Positions 40,755 through 49,214 are shown, numbered from the stretch's first letter. The stretch: 64,000 nucleotides of DNA from Leisingera sp. M658 (GCF_025144145.1 NZ_CP083546.1:1504501-1568500), one strand, 5' to 3'. Notes: generated from the sequence alone by a model not told the origin. A program made the numbers and translations.

Positions 40755-41867
40755 TTAATCTTTTTCGGTGGCCGCCCGCGTCTCGCGGGGGGCAGTATCA
40801 TCTTGGGTATGCGCACCGGCAGATGCAACCCGTGCCGCCAGCTTTTCGGCGAATCCATGCTCTGCCAGCCGGAACGCCAGCTTGACCGCAGCGGAAACCC
40901 CCATGGCATCGGCGCCGCCGTGGGATTTCACCACAGTGCCATTGAGCCCCAGGAACACGCCGCCGTTGACCCGGCGCGGATCCATCCGTTTGGACAGTCT
41001 TTTCAAAGAGGTCATCGCCAGAAGGGCGGCAATCTTGGACAAAAACGAGTATTCAAAGGCTTCCCGCAAGGCGGTGCGTATCACCCGCGCGGTGCCTTCG
41101 CCGGTCTTGATCGCGACATTTCCGGTAAAACCGTCGGTGACGATCACATCTGCGGTATCACCGGGAATATCGCTGCCTTCGACAAAGCCGGTGAATTCAT
41201 AATTCGCCTGTGCGGCGTTCTCCGCAATCAGCGCATGGGCCTCTTTCAGCACGGCACTGCCCTTGTGCTCTTCGGTGCCCACGTTCAGCAGACCGACGCG
41301 CGGGCAGGCAATGTCCATGGAATTGCGCACGTAGGAGGTGCCCATCAGCGCATATTGCAGCAGATCCTCGGCGTCCGCCTTCACGTCGGCGCCGACATCC
41401 AGCATCACGTTGAAGCCCTGCGGATTCAGCGACGGCCACAGGATGGCAATGGCGGGGCGGTTAACGCCCGGCAGCTTGCGCAGACGCAGCATCGACAGCG
41501 CCATCAGCGCGCCGGTGTTGCCGCAGGATACAGCGCCGCCCGCTTCGCCGTTCTTGACCGCATCCAGCGCCGACCACATCGAGGTGCCCTTGCCGTTGCG
41601 CATCACCTGGGAGGGTTTGTCCTCCATGGTGACAACGTCGCGGACATCGCGAATCTCAACCCGGCCCTCAAGGATGCGTTTTTTGGCGACCAGCGGTTTC
41701 AGCTGTTCGGCGGGGCCGTGAAGGATGAAGCCGATATCGGGATTCTTATCTGCCGACATAGCGATACCGGCCACCACAACAGCGGGGCCGGCGTCTCCGC
41801 CCATGGCGTCAACAGAAATGGTGATGCGGCCGGCTTTTGCCTGATTTTGATCGGGTTTACCCGTCAT
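40755..41867 (-). CDS. plsX: Phosphate acyltransferase PlsX
   Basis: A 370-residue enzyme that makes acyl-phosphate from acyl-ACP for phospholipid synthesis. ISVDAMGGDAGPAVVVAGI (near 17-35) and SCGNTGALMALSMLRLRKL (near 115-133) are signature segments, and VIVTDGFTGNVAIKTGEGTA lies further on. It is the gene between rpmF and fabH, its classical place. Confidence 0.96.
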   Translation of the reverse strand: MTGKPDQNQAKAGRITISVDAMGGDAGPAVVVAGIAMSADKNPDIGFILHGPAEQLKPLVAKKRILEGRVEIRDVRDVVTMEDKPSQVMRNGKGTSMWSALDAVKNGEAGGAVSCGNTGALMALSMLRLRKLPGVNRPAIAILWPSLNPQGFNVMLDVGADVKADAEDLLQYALMGTSYVRNSMDIACPRVGLLNVGTEEHKGSAVLKEAHALIAENAAQANYEFTGFVEGSDIPGDTADVIVTDGFTGNVAIKTGEGTARVIRTALREAFEYSFLSKIAALLAMTSLKRLSKRMDPRRVNGGVFLGLNGTVVKSHGGADAMGVSAAVKLAFRLAEHGFAEKLAARVASAGAHTQDDTAPRETRAATEKD

Positions 41868-41903
41868 GCGAAAGCCTGCCTGGCATCAAATCCTGTCCGT
41901 GGC

Positions 41904-42110
41904 TTATGCCGCGTCTTCGTCGATCTCGATCTCGTCAGCCGCTGCGACGATTTCTTTGTCGTCGTAATGGCCGCAGGAGGGGCATACGTGGTGCGGGCGC
42001 TTCAGCTCGCCGCAGTTGCCGCATTCGTTCGGGTTTGCAGCAACCAGTGCATCGTGCGCGCGGCGGTTGTTGCGGCGCGATTTGGATACTTTATTCTGTT
42101 GGACGGCCAT
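41904..42110 (-). CDS. rpmF: Ribosomal protein L32
   Basis: A 68-residue bL32. The basic N-terminus [19 protein letters not shown] is diagnostic. A zinc ribbon uses CGNC and CPSC, so this is the zinc-containing form. The C-terminus is acidic (IEIDEDAA). It sits upstream of plsX on the minus strand; the gap to yceD is 222 bp. Confidence 0.97.
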   Translation of the reverse strand: MAVQQNKVSKSRRNNRRAHDALVAANPNECGNCGELKRPHHVCPSCGHYDDKEIVAAADEIEIDEDAA

Positions 42111-42332
42111 GTCTCAACCTTTGTCTTTTGGGCCTCGGGGCCATCCCCGCGGCGCGATTGCGTTCTGTTCGATCAGTCTGACGTGCGTTTAGGCGCCTGC
42201 CCAAGCATTGTCCAACCAAAAATTCCGATGAGCGCGCGAAAATACTGCGAATCTCCGGCGGCGCAAGGTGTTTTTTAGGGCAGCTTTGCCGCCGGTTCCA
42301 GATGCAATTTCCGCAAGCGCAGAAATTCCGGC

Positions 42333-42869
42333 TTAGTCCTCATCTTTCAGCAGCCCGCGCAGCGCGCCAAGACCGGCAAAGGGGCGGGCATCTTCGTCGC
42401 GCATCGGCGCTGTGCCGGGCTTGGTATAGACCGCTTCGCCCAGCTCAGCGCCGTCTTTGCGCGGATAGACGGGGATATGCAGCGCCAGCGCCTCGGCCAT
42501 CACGGCGCCCGGATCAATATGGCTGCCAAGCGGTTCGGTGCTGTCATCCTCGGGCATTTCCGCCTCGTCTTCGTCCGGAATCTCCATGCGGGACAGGTAG
42601 GTGAGGCGGACGGTCTCCTCAATCCGCGTTGTCACCGGCTCAAGCGTGACCACACAATCCTGCACTACGGTTGCCCCCAAAGATCCGGTCAGCTGCCAGT
42701 CGCGTTTGCCAAGCGCCTTGATTTTGCCGGTGAAGCGCAGCTTGCGCAGGATGTTCACCCCCAGCTCGGCTGCCAGCGCGGCCAGATCTGCTTTATCCGG
42801 GATAATTTCAAAGGCGGTCGGGGCGTTTTGCGGCAGATCCGCCACCCGCAGTGCGGTGCTGTCAGACAT
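42333..42869 (-). CDS. YceD/DUF177-family protein
   Basis: A 178-residue DUF177 protein, needed in several organisms for 23S rRNA accumulation. The conserved core is GATVVQDCVVTLEPVTTRIE (near 65-84), a variant of the C(x)RCL pattern with one Cys, followed by an acidic loop (EDEAEMPEDDSTEP) and DPGAVMAEALALHIPVYPRK. It is upstream of rpmF as in most bacteria and divergent from bamE. Confidence 0.9.
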   Translation of the reverse strand: MSDSTALRVADLPQNAPTAFEIIPDKADLAALAAELGVNILRKLRFTGKIKALGKRDWQLTGSLGATVVQDCVVTLEPVTTRIEETVRLTYLSRMEIPDEDEAEMPEDDSTEPLGSHIDPGAVMAEALALHIPVYPRKDGAELGEAVYTKPGTAPMRDEDARPFAGLGALRGLLKDED

Positions 42870-42970
42870 AATCGGAGACTTTCGTTTCTTGAACCGGAAG
42901 CGGTCATTAGGTAATCGGGTTCAAAGACGTATTCAAGCCGCGCATTGCGGCATAAGGCCGGGGGGCAGTC

Positions 42971-43444
42971 ATGGTTGCTAAGGCATTTCACTTTAAGTCC
43001 GTTTTTCGCGGGGCGGTTTTTGCCGCGGCGGGGCTGGCACTGGCGGCCTGTTCGTCGGTTTACCGCAAGCACGGGTATGTGCCCACGCCGGACCAGCTGG
43101 CCGAAGTGGTGCCGGGGATCGACACCCGGGATTCGGTGGCCGAAAGCGTCGGCATCCCGTCCTCGACCGGGGTGCTGAACGACAGCGGTTATTATTACGT
43201 CGCGACCCGGTTCCGCCACTATGGCGCCGCAGCCCCGAAACCGGTGGCGCGCGATCTGGTTGCGATCAGCTTTGACACCGCCGGGGTGGTGCAGGGGATT
43301 GAGCGGTTCAGCCTGGAAGACGGCAAAGTGGTGCCGCTGGAACGCCGGGTGACCAGTTCCAGCGTGCAGGACAACACGTTCCTGCGCCAGCTGTTGGGCA
43401 GCCTGGGCAACTTCGGTCCCGATCAGTTCCTGCAGGACCAGTAA
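42971..43444 (+). CDS. bamE: Outer membrane protein assembly factor BamE
   Basis: A 157-residue lipoprotein with lipobox LAAC (Cys27). The SmpA/OmlA fold follows: KHGYVPTPDQLAEVVPGIDTR, the GIPSSTGVLNDSGYYYVATRF segment (shown in parts) and VAISFDTAGVVQGIERFSL. It is part of the BAM complex that inserts beta-barrel proteins. The C-terminal part ends in an extended Gln-rich tail. It is divergent from yceD. Confidence 0.9.
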   Translation: MVAKAFHFKSVFRGAVFAAAGLALAACSSVYRKHGYVPTPDQLAEVVPGIDTRDSVAESVGIPSSTGVLNDSGYYYVATRFRHYGAAAPKPVARDLVAISFDTAGVVQGIERFSLEDGKVVPLERRVTSSSVQDNTFLRQLLGSLGNFGPDQFLQDQ

Positions 43445-43528
43445 GGCTGGGGCTGCCGGTCCAGCGGGCTTCACCGGGCTGTCACAGCGCTTATGTTAAG
43501 GGCTGAGCCGGAGAAGGGGGAGGCCGTG

Positions 43529-44272
43529 ATGGCAGCGGAGCAGGGCGTGCTTTTGCACAAGGGATGTTACCGCGCCCGCCTGGCGGCGGGGCCGGCCGAT
43601 GTGGCAGCGGCGCAGGCGCTGCGCGCGCTGTGCTTTCGCACCGGCGGCACCGATTGCGACGCTTATGATGCGGCCTGCGCGCATGTGCTGGTGGAGGAGG
43701 TGCGGACCGGTGCTCTGGTCTGCTGCTTCCGGCTGCTGGTGCTGGAAAGCGGAGCGGACTTGCCGCGCAGCTATTCGGCGCAGTTCTATGATTTGCAGGG
43801 ATTGCAGGCGTTCCAGGGCCGAATGGCGGAGCTGGGCCGGTTTTGCGTCCATCACGATTGGCACGACCCGGATATTCTGCGCATTGCCTGGGGCGCGGTG
43901 ACCGTCTTTGTCGATGCCCGGGGGGTGCAAATGCTGTTTGGCTGCTCGTCTTTTGCCGGTAACTCCACAGCAGAGTATTTGGACGCTTTTGCGCTGCTGA
44001 AGCACCGGCATCTGGCACCGCTTTGCTGGCGGCCGCAGGTGAAGGCGCCGGATGTGTTCCGATTTGCTGCGAGGCTGCGGCGGAAGCCGGATGCGAAAAA
44101 AGCGCTGCTGCATATGCCGCCCCTGCTGCGGACCTATCTGCTGATGGGCGGCTGGGTCAGCGATCATGCGGTGGTCGATGCCTGTATGAACACGCTGCAT
44201 GTGTTCACCGGGCTGGAGATCGGGGCCATTCCGGCTGCCCGCAAACGGCTGCTCAGGGCGGTGGCCGGGTGA
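43529..44272 (+). CDS. OlsB/GlsB-like N-acyltransferase (amino-acid lipid synthesis)
   Basis: A 247-residue GNAT-type acyl-ACP transferase of the OlsB family. Segments ALRALCFRTGGTDCDAYD (near 27-44), LVCCFRLLVLE, SYSAQFYDL, ELGRFCVHHDW and LFGCSSFAGN match. OlsB makes lyso-ornithine lipid; in Ruegeria its relative GlsB makes lyso-glutamine lipid. No olsA acyltransferase lies next to it, which favours GlsB, but sequence alone cannot decide. ATG at 43529 is preceded by AGGGGGAGG. It follows bamE on the same strand. Confidence 0.8.
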   Translation: MAAEQGVLLHKGCYRARLAAGPADVAAAQALRALCFRTGGTDCDAYDAACAHVLVEEVRTGALVCCFRLLVLESGADLPRSYSAQFYDLQGLQAFQGRMAELGRFCVHHDWHDPDILRIAWGAVTVFVDARGVQMLFGCSSFAGNSTAEYLDAFALLKHRHLAPLCWRPQVKAPDVFRFAARLRRKPDAKKALLHMPPLLRTYLLMGGWVSDHAVVDACMNTLHVFTGLEIGAIPAARKRLLRAVAG

Positions 44273-44276
44273 ATTT

Positions 44277-44301
44277 GAGTATTTTTGAAAAGATGAAGAA
44301 G
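44277..44301 (-). repeat. Dispersed motif CTTCTTC...AAAATACTC, copy 2 (reverse orientation)
   Basis: On the plus strand GAGTATTTTTGAAAAGATGA followed by AGAAG. Read on the minus strand it matches copies at 9531 and 54843. It begins 4 bp after the stop codon of the acyltransferase. Confidence 0.6.
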
Positions 44302-44341
44302 CGGCGTTGACGCGATTCTGCCGCCGGGGTAGCTGGCTGGC

Positions 44342-46150
44342 ATGGCACGTATTCCTCTTTTGCAGATGTCCGGTATTTCCCTCACCTTTGGGGGCGATCC
44401 GGTTTTTTCCGATCTCGATCTGGTGGTTCAGCCCGGCGACCGCGTTGCCCTGGTGGGCCGCAACGGGTCGGGGAAATCCACGCTGATGAAGGTGATGGCG
44501 GGGATTGTTGAAGCGGATAAGGGCGCGATTGTGGTGCCGCCGGGTAAATCGGTGGGCTACATGGAGCAGGATCCGCAGATGACGGGTTTTGCGACCTTGG
44601 GCGATTTTGCCGCCAGCGCGCTGGACCCCGGTGAGATGTACAAGGTGGAGCGCGCGGGCGAAGGGTTGAAGTTCGATCCGGCGCGTCCCGTTGAAACCGC
44701 ATCCGGCGGGGAACGCCGCCGGGCAGCGCTGGCCAAGCTGATGGCCGAGGCGCCGGATCTGATGCTGCTGGACGAGCCGACCAACCACCTGGATATCGAA
44801 GCGATCACCTGGCTGGAGAATGAGCTGAAGGCGACCCGCGCGGGTTTTGTGCTGATCAGCCACGACCGGGCGTTTTTGCGGGCGCTGACGAAGGCGACGC
44901 TGTGGGTGGACCGGGGCGAGGTGCGCCGGCAGGAAAAGGGGTTTGAGGCCTTTGAAGCCTGGCGTGACAAGCTGTGGGAGGAAGAAGACCAGCAGCGGCA
45001 CAAGCTGAACCGGCTGATCAAATCCGAAAGCCGCTGGGCGGTGGAGGGGATTTCCGCCCGCCGCAAGCGCAACATGGGCCGGGTGCGGGCGCTGCAGGAT
45101 CTGAAATCCGAACGCAGCAACCAGATCAAGCGCCAGGGCGCGGCTGAGATGGCTTTGGATTCGGGGCCGAAATCGGGCCGCAAGGTGATTGAGGCCGAAG
45201 GGCTGGGCAAGGCCTTTGGCGGCAAGCAGATCGTGCAGGAATTCTCGCTGAAGGTGCAGCGCGGCGACCGGGTGGCTTTTGTCGGACCCAATGGCGCAGG
45301 CAAGACCACGCTGTTGAAGATGCTGCTGGGGCTGGAACAGCCGGATACGGGGGCGGTGAAGCTGGGCACCAATCTGGAGCTGGCGCTGTTTGATCAGACG
45401 CGGGATCAATTGGATGGCAATGCGACGCTGTGGGAGAATCTGACCGCGGATCCCCTGCTGGGGGTTTCCGGCAAGGCGGATCAGGTGATGGTGCGCGGGC
45501 AGCCGAAACATGTGGTGGGCTATCTGAAGGAGTTTCTGTTTGATGAGGCCCAGGCGCGTGCGCCGGTGCGGTCCTTGTCGGGCGGCGAGAAGGCGCGGCT
45601 GCTGTTGGCGCGGCTGATGGCGCGGTCCTCGAATCTGCTGGTTCTGGATGAACCGACCAACGACCTGGATGTGGAGACGCTGGACCTCTTGCAGGAGCTG
45701 CTCGATAACTACGACGGCACCGTGCTGCTGGTGAGCCATGACCGGGATTTTCTGGACCGGGTGGCGACCACCACCATTGCGATGGAAGGCGACGGCAAGG
45801 CCACGGCATACGCCGGCGGATGGAGCGACTACCTGGCGCAGCGCGGGCCGCTGGAGATTGCGGACAAGTCTGAGAAGGTGAAGATTGCAAAGCCGAAGCC
45901 CAAGCAGGAAAGCCAGCCCAAGGACGGGCTGAGCTTTAAGGAAAAGCACAGGCTGGAGGCGCTGCCGGGAGAGATTGAGCGGCTGGAAGCGGAGATTGGC
46001 AAACTGCAGGAATTGATGGCGGATCCAGCGCTGTTCACCCGCGAGCCGGTCAAGTTCAAGAAAGCGACCGAGGCGCTGGTGGAGCGGCAGGAAAAGCTGG
46101 CGGCAGCTGAGGAAGAATGGCTGCTGCTGGAAGAAAAAGCCGAGGGCTGA
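44342..46150 (+). CDS. uup: ABC-F family ATPase, Uup-like
   Basis: A 602-residue soluble protein with two ABC domains and no membrane segments. First domain: Walker A GRNGSGKST (near 39), signature ASGGERRRA, Walker B LMLLDEPTNHLD. Second: GPNGAGKTT (near 317), LSGGEKARL, LLVLDEPTNDLD. A C-terminal coiled coil follows (GLSFKEKHRLEALPGEIERL, then EAEIGKLQELMAD), as in Uup. ABC-F proteins act on the ribosome; Uup also affects transposon excision. The C-terminal domain makes Uup the best call over EttA. Confidence 0.88.
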   Translation: MARIPLLQMSGISLTFGGDPVFSDLDLVVQPGDRVALVGRNGSGKSTLMKVMAGIVEADKGAIVVPPGKSVGYMEQDPQMTGFATLGDFAASALDPGEMYKVERAGEGLKFDPARPVETASGGERRRAALAKLMAEAPDLMLLDEPTNHLDIEAITWLENELKATRAGFVLISHDRAFLRALTKATLWVDRGEVRRQEKGFEAFEAWRDKLWEEEDQQRHKLNRLIKSESRWAVEGISARRKRNMGRVRALQDLKSERSNQIKRQGAAEMALDSGPKSGRKVIEAEGLGKAFGGKQIVQEFSLKVQRGDRVAFVGPNGAGKTTLLKMLLGLEQPDTGAVKLGTNLELALFDQTRDQLDGNATLWENLTADPLLGVSGKADQVMVRGQPKHVVGYLKEFLFDEAQARAPVRSLSGGEKARLLLARLMARSSNLLVLDEPTNDLDVETLDLLQELLDNYDGTVLLVSHDRDFLDRVATTTIAMEGDGKATAYAGGWSDYLAQRGPLEIADKSEKVKIAKPKPKQESQPKDGLSFKEKHRLEALPGEIERLEAEIGKLQELMADPALFTREPVKFKKATEALVERQEKLAAAEEEWLLLEEKAEG

Positions 46151-46179
46151 GACCATTGTTTCAGTTAGGACAGTAAGGC

Positions 46180-46213
46180 TGACCAAATGTTTCGCGCGCG
46201 AAACATTTGGTCA
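46180..46213. terminator. 34-bp perfect palindrome after uup
   Basis: TGACCAAATGTTTCGCG (46180-46196) is followed at once by its exact reverse complement (46197-46213). It lies 30 bp after the uup stop codon. It is AT-rich at its base and can form a 17-bp stem on either strand. Confidence 0.6.
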
Positions 46214-46307
46214 AAGATCCTGCCATAATGCTTTGGAATTCATCAGGAAATATGAAGCGCGGGTTAAGGCGGCGGGCGCTGCCTTAACCGTCTGACGACC
46301 GGCTTGA

Positions 46308-46862
46308 TTACAGGCGCCGGGGGCGGGCGGGGTTGCCTGTCACCGTTTCGCCTGCAGCCACATCCCTGGTCACTACTGCCCCGGCGCCGACGATGGCGCC
46401 ATCGCCGATGGTGACGCCCGGCAGGAGGATTGCGCCGCCGCCGATCCAGACGTCCGTGCCCAGGGTAACGGGGCGGGCGATCTCCAGCCCTTGCGCCCGC
46501 AATGCCCTGTCCTTGTGGTGTTGGGCGCAGTAGATCTGCACATTCGGCCCCAGCATGGCGCCGTCGCCGATGATAACCGGCGCGGTGTCCAGAATGGTGC
46601 AGCCGGCGTTCAGATAGACGTTGCAGCCCAGGGTGATGTTGATGCCATAGGCGCAATGAAACGGCGCCTCAACCAGGCAGTTTTCGCCGTGGGCCGCAAA
46701 GAGCGCGGCCAGCGGAGGGCTGAGGTTTTCTGACGAATCCGGAAGTTCGGCGTTGTGCTGGTGCACCGCAATCCGGGCCTGATGGCGCAACGCCGAGAGT
46801 TCGCCGTCCAGGCAACAGTACCATTCGCCTGCCTGCATTTTCTGCCGTTCGGTTTTGCTCAT
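46308..46862 (-). CDS. Maltose/galactoside O-acetyltransferase-like protein
   Basis: A 184-residue left-handed beta-helix acetyltransferase of the NodL/LacA/Maa type. The N-terminal MAC domain is KTERQKMQAGEWYCCLDGEL, and hexapeptide repeats run from FHCAYGINITLGCNVYLNAG to WIGGGAILLPGVTIGDGAIV and VVTRDVAAGETVTGNPAR. The His in QIYCAQHHKD is probably catalytic. AGGAGG lies before the start at 46862, an unusually strong ribosome-binding site. The gene upstream on the same strand is the SDR; a long repeat lies between. Confidence 0.9.
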   Translation of the reverse strand: MSKTERQKMQAGEWYCCLDGELSALRHQARIAVHQHNAELPDSSENLSPPLAALFAAHGENCLVEAPFHCAYGINITLGCNVYLNAGCTILDTAPVIIGDGAMLGPNVQIYCAQHHKDRALRAQGLEIARPVTLGTDVWIGGGAILLPGVTIGDGAIVGAGAVVTRDVAAGETVTGNPARPRRL

Positions 46863-46920
46863 CGAAGCCTCCTGACCAGCGAGTGAAGATCGGGAGGCTG
46901 GGATTGTCAATTGCCGGGGT

Positions 46921-47135
46921 GGCTCCCGCGCCCGCAGGTGTTTGGCTGTGCCAAGCACCTTTGTGCGGCCTTGGGCCAGGCATTGCTGCGCAACGCAGAA
47001 GTTTTTGCTGAGATGCGCTTCAGGGGCAAGTTTGCCCTGAAGGCGCGATTTCGAGTGTTTGACCTGCTGAGGCCGCGTCAAGGATGAGCGGCGCAAGCGC
47101 CGCCGCTTGCGCGGCCCTTGACCCGGCCTCAGCAG
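46921..47135 (-). repeat. Multi-hairpin intergenic repeat, copy A
   Basis: In plus orientation it starts GGCTCCCGCGCCCGCAGGTG. It contains hairpin 1 (46938-46958, GTGTTTGGC/GCCAAGCAC), GGCCTTGGGCC, and hairpin 2 (GCATTGC-TGC-GCAACGC). Module 2 follows (47018-47042, CTTCAGGGGCA/TGCCCTGAAG). A long stem closes it (CTGCTGAGGCC at 47064-47074 with GGCCTCAGCAG at 47125-47135, plus GTCAAGG/CCTTGAC). It is the most complete copy and ends 8 bp from the SDR stop. Confidence 0.65.
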
Positions 47136-47142
47136 CTGGGCG

Positions 47143-47898
47143 TCAGCGCATGCGCAGGGCGCCGTCGATGCGGATGACTTCTCCGTTGAGGTAACCCATT
47201 TCGACGATGAAGCCTGCAAGGCGGCCGTATTCGCGCGGGTCGCCCAGGCGGGCGGGGTTTGGCACGTCGGCGGCCAGCTGCTGCTGCACCTCTTCCGGCA
47301 GGCCTGCCAGCATCGGGGTCATGAAGATGCCGGGTGCGATGGTCATCACCCGGATGCCGGAGGATGCGAGATCACGTGCCATCGGCAGGCACATGCTCGC
47401 TACCCCGCCCTTGGAGGCGGCATAGGCGGCCTGGCCCTTTTGGCCGTCAAAAGCGGCGATCGAGGCGGTGTTGATGATCACGCCGCGGGCGCCGTCAGCG
47501 TCAGGAGTGTTCTTGGCGATTTCCACAGCAGCGAGGCGCGCCACGTTGAAGGTGCCGACCAGATTGATGTCGATGGTGCGCTTGTAGGCGTCCAGCGGAT
47601 GCGCGCCGTCCTTGCCGACGGTCTTGGCACCGATGGCGATTCCGGCGCAGTTCACACAAGCGGTGATCTTACCCATCTTCCCGGCCGCGTGGGCGATGGC
47701 GGCGGAGACTGAATCTTCGCTGGTGACGTCGGTTTGGGCGAAATGCCCGCCGATCTCTTGCGCCACCATGGCGCCGCGGTCGGCGTCGCGGTCCAGGATA
47801 GTGACCTGGGCGCCTTGGTCGGCAAAGTAGCGGGCGGTGGCCTCGCCCAGGCCCGAGGCGGCGCCGGTGACAATGGCAGCGGTGTCTGCAAGTTTCAT
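47143..47898 (-). CDS. SDR-family NAD-dependent dehydrogenase, 3-hydroxyacyl-CoA type
   Basis: A 251-residue short-chain dehydrogenase resembling 17-beta-HSD10/3-hydroxy-2-methylbutyryl-CoA dehydrogenase. The nucleotide motif [16 protein letters not shown] (near 12-27) is present, with [11 protein letters not shown], catalytic Ser in [14 protein letters not shown] and Tyr-x-x-x-Lys in AAYAASKGG (near 160). It probably acts in branched-chain or fatty acyl-CoA oxidation. A TetR-type palindrome lies 24 bp upstream, which fits control by an acyl-CoA-responsive repressor. Confidence 0.88.
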   Translation of the reverse strand: MKLADTAAIVTGAASGLGEATARYFADQGAQVTILDRDADRGAMVAQEIGGHFAQTDVTSEDSVSAAIAHAAGKMGKITACVNCAGIAIGAKTVGKDGAHPLDAYKRTIDINLVGTFNVARLAAVEIAKNTPDADGARGVIINTASIAAFDGQKGQAAYAASKGGVASMCLPMARDLASSGIRVMTIAPGIFMTPMLAGLPEEVQQQLAADVPNPARLGDPREYGRLAGFIVEMGYLNGEVIRIDGALRMR

Positions 47899-47921
47899 GA
47901 GCGGGGCTCCTCCCGGTTATC

Positions 47922-47935
47922 TGAACGTGTGTTCA
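47922..47935. promoter_or_regulatory. Palindrome TGAAC-GTGT-GTTCA upstream of the SDR gene
   Basis: TGAAC (47922-47926) and GTTCA (47931-47935) are perfect arms around 4 bp. TetR-family repressors of fatty-acid genes bind sites of this form. The next bases, TATAAT on the plus strand (47936-47941), could belong to a promoter. The link to a specific regulator is inference. Confidence 0.5.
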
Positions 47936-47986
47936 TATAATGGAGGCGGCCTGCATCTGTCCAGCGGGACGGGACGTCGCGGGCAG

Positions 47987-48913
47987 TCAGGCGCCCATTT
48001 GCTGCCGGTCCAGCAGCGCCAGGGGACGTAAGAGGCGGCCCAACGGCGGCCAAAGGCCCCAGGTTCCGCCCAGGCGGTGCGCCTTGGCGCCGGTGCCGAG
48101 TTTGAACCGGGCAAGCCCAGCGGCGCGGCTTGTGTCAATCAGGCCAAGGTCGAGGCGGCAGATGCCCTTGGTGGCGAGCCAGGATGCGGCCTCCCACATC
48201 AGCAGGGGATGGGCGCTGAGCTGTTTGCCGCGCGCGGTGGTATGGGCGATGTGGTAGGTGGCGCTGCTGCCATGGGTGAGGATCAGGATGGCGGCGACCG
48301 GGTCTTTGCCCTCGAACGCCTGGAACAGTTTGGCCTGGCCCTTGTTTTCACGCGCATAGGCAAGGGTGAGGGCGATGGGCCAGCTGCGGTAGCCGCGCGC
48401 GGATTGCTGTTTGGCGTCGGCTGCAAACAGCCAGTGGCGCGGGTCGTGCGGCAGGTTCTGGCGGGTGAGGCGCAGGCCCTGGGATTCGCCGTGGTTCAAC
48501 CGGTTGCGCCATTTCTGGTGCAGGGCTGCGCGGCGCTGCTCCGGATCTTCGGTCAGATCCCAAAGCGCAGCATGCGCCGGGGTGACAAGCGGCACCGCGC
48601 CAAGGCGGGCGAGCTGCGGGGTCGGTGTTTCCGGCGACAGGATCAGCGGGGTGCGGCCCAGGCCGTGCCTGCGTAAGGCTGGCATCAGGGGGGCGGGGTT
48701 GCTCAGATCCGCCCGGTTCACCATCGCCAGGCGCAGCCCGCCGGGCAGGCGGCGGTGCAGGACCAGCAGGTTCTGCGCTTCATCCAGTATCAGCGGGTCC
48801 TGTCCGCAGGCCATCAGCGCACGGGCAAATTCCGGCGATTGCTGGAGCGCGCGGAGCTGCGGGCGGGTGGTTGCCGCTGCGGGCATATCGGGATCGGGGG
48901 CGCTGTCGAACAT
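47987..48913 (-). CDS. FemAB/GNAT-like protein
   Basis: A 308-residue protein of GNAT fold, probably FemAB-like. Segments AALHQKWRNRLNHGESQGLRL, FQAFEGKDPVAAILIL, STATYHIAHTT-type (SSATYHIAHTTARGKQL) and LLMWEAASWLATKGICRLDLG are characteristic of transferases that use aminoacyl or acyl donors. ATG at 48913 is the first good start; the frame continues upstream over the short divergent gene. Substrate unknown. It is separated from the SDR by 88 bp. Confidence 0.75.
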   Translation of the reverse strand: MFDSAPDPDMPAAATTRPQLRALQQSPEFARALMACGQDPLILDEAQNLLVLHRRLPGGLRLAMVNRADLSNPAPLMPALRRHGLGRTPLILSPETPTPQLARLGAVPLVTPAHAALWDLTEDPEQRRAALHQKWRNRLNHGESQGLRLTRQNLPHDPRHWLFAADAKQQSARGYRSWPIALTLAYARENKGQAKLFQAFEGKDPVAAILILTHGSSATYHIAHTTARGKQLSAHPLLMWEAASWLATKGICRLDLGLIDTSRAAGLARFKLGTGAKAHRLGGTWGLWPPLGRLLRPLALLDRQQMGA

Positions 48914-48959
48914 GGGGCCATTAACGCGCTGGAAACCTAAATCATGGTTAACTTTCCGC

Positions 48960-49097
48960 ATGAAGCAAACAAAACTGATCAAGGGGCAGGCGGCTGCGGC
49001 CCCGCGGATGACCAAGGCAGCGGCACTGCTGATTGCCACCGGGCTGTCGGTGCCGGTGTTTCTGGGGCTGACGCTGCTGGAAGCGCTGGCATTCTAG
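48960..49097 (+). CDS. Possible 45-residue single-helix membrane protein
   Basis: A short frame starting MKQTKLIKGQAAAAPRMTKA with one hydrophobic helix (AALLIATGLSVPVFLGLTLLEALAF) to the end. It is divergent from the FemAB-like gene, with 46 bp between starts. There is no strong ribosome-binding site. Composition and helix support a real small protein, but conservation cannot be checked. Confidence 0.4.
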   Translation: MKQTKLIKGQAAAAPRMTKAAALLIATGLSVPVFLGLTLLEALAF

Positions 49098-49116
49098 GCA
49101 GGAATTACTGCTGGAA

Positions 49117-49214
49117 GGCGCTTAAGGGCAGGTTTGCCCTTAAGCGCCTGTTTGAGTTTACCCTGGCCATCCCCGCCTCAAGGATAAACCGTGCTGCGCC
49201 GTCCTTGACCCGGC
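49117..49214 (+). repeat. Multi-hairpin intergenic repeat, copy C (short form)
   Basis: Module 2 appears as a perfect 14-bp stem, GGCGCTTAAGGGCA (49117-49130) with TGCCCTTAAGCGCC (49135-49148). Then come GTTTGAGT and the module 3 stem CAAGGA/TCCTTG with CCGTCCTTGACCCGG. Relative to A and B one base pair of the stem is changed on both sides (C:G to A:T). Confidence 0.6.

Noticed and set aside
43496-46186. 896-codon frame opposite the acyltransferase and uup
   Set aside because: Longest false frame in the window; antisense to two certain genes and highly skewed in His, Gln and Arg.
46921-47135. N-terminal extension of the acetyltransferase reading through repeat A
   Set aside because: The frame is open up to 47219, but AGGAGG marks the start at 46862 and the upstream part is the intergenic repeat.
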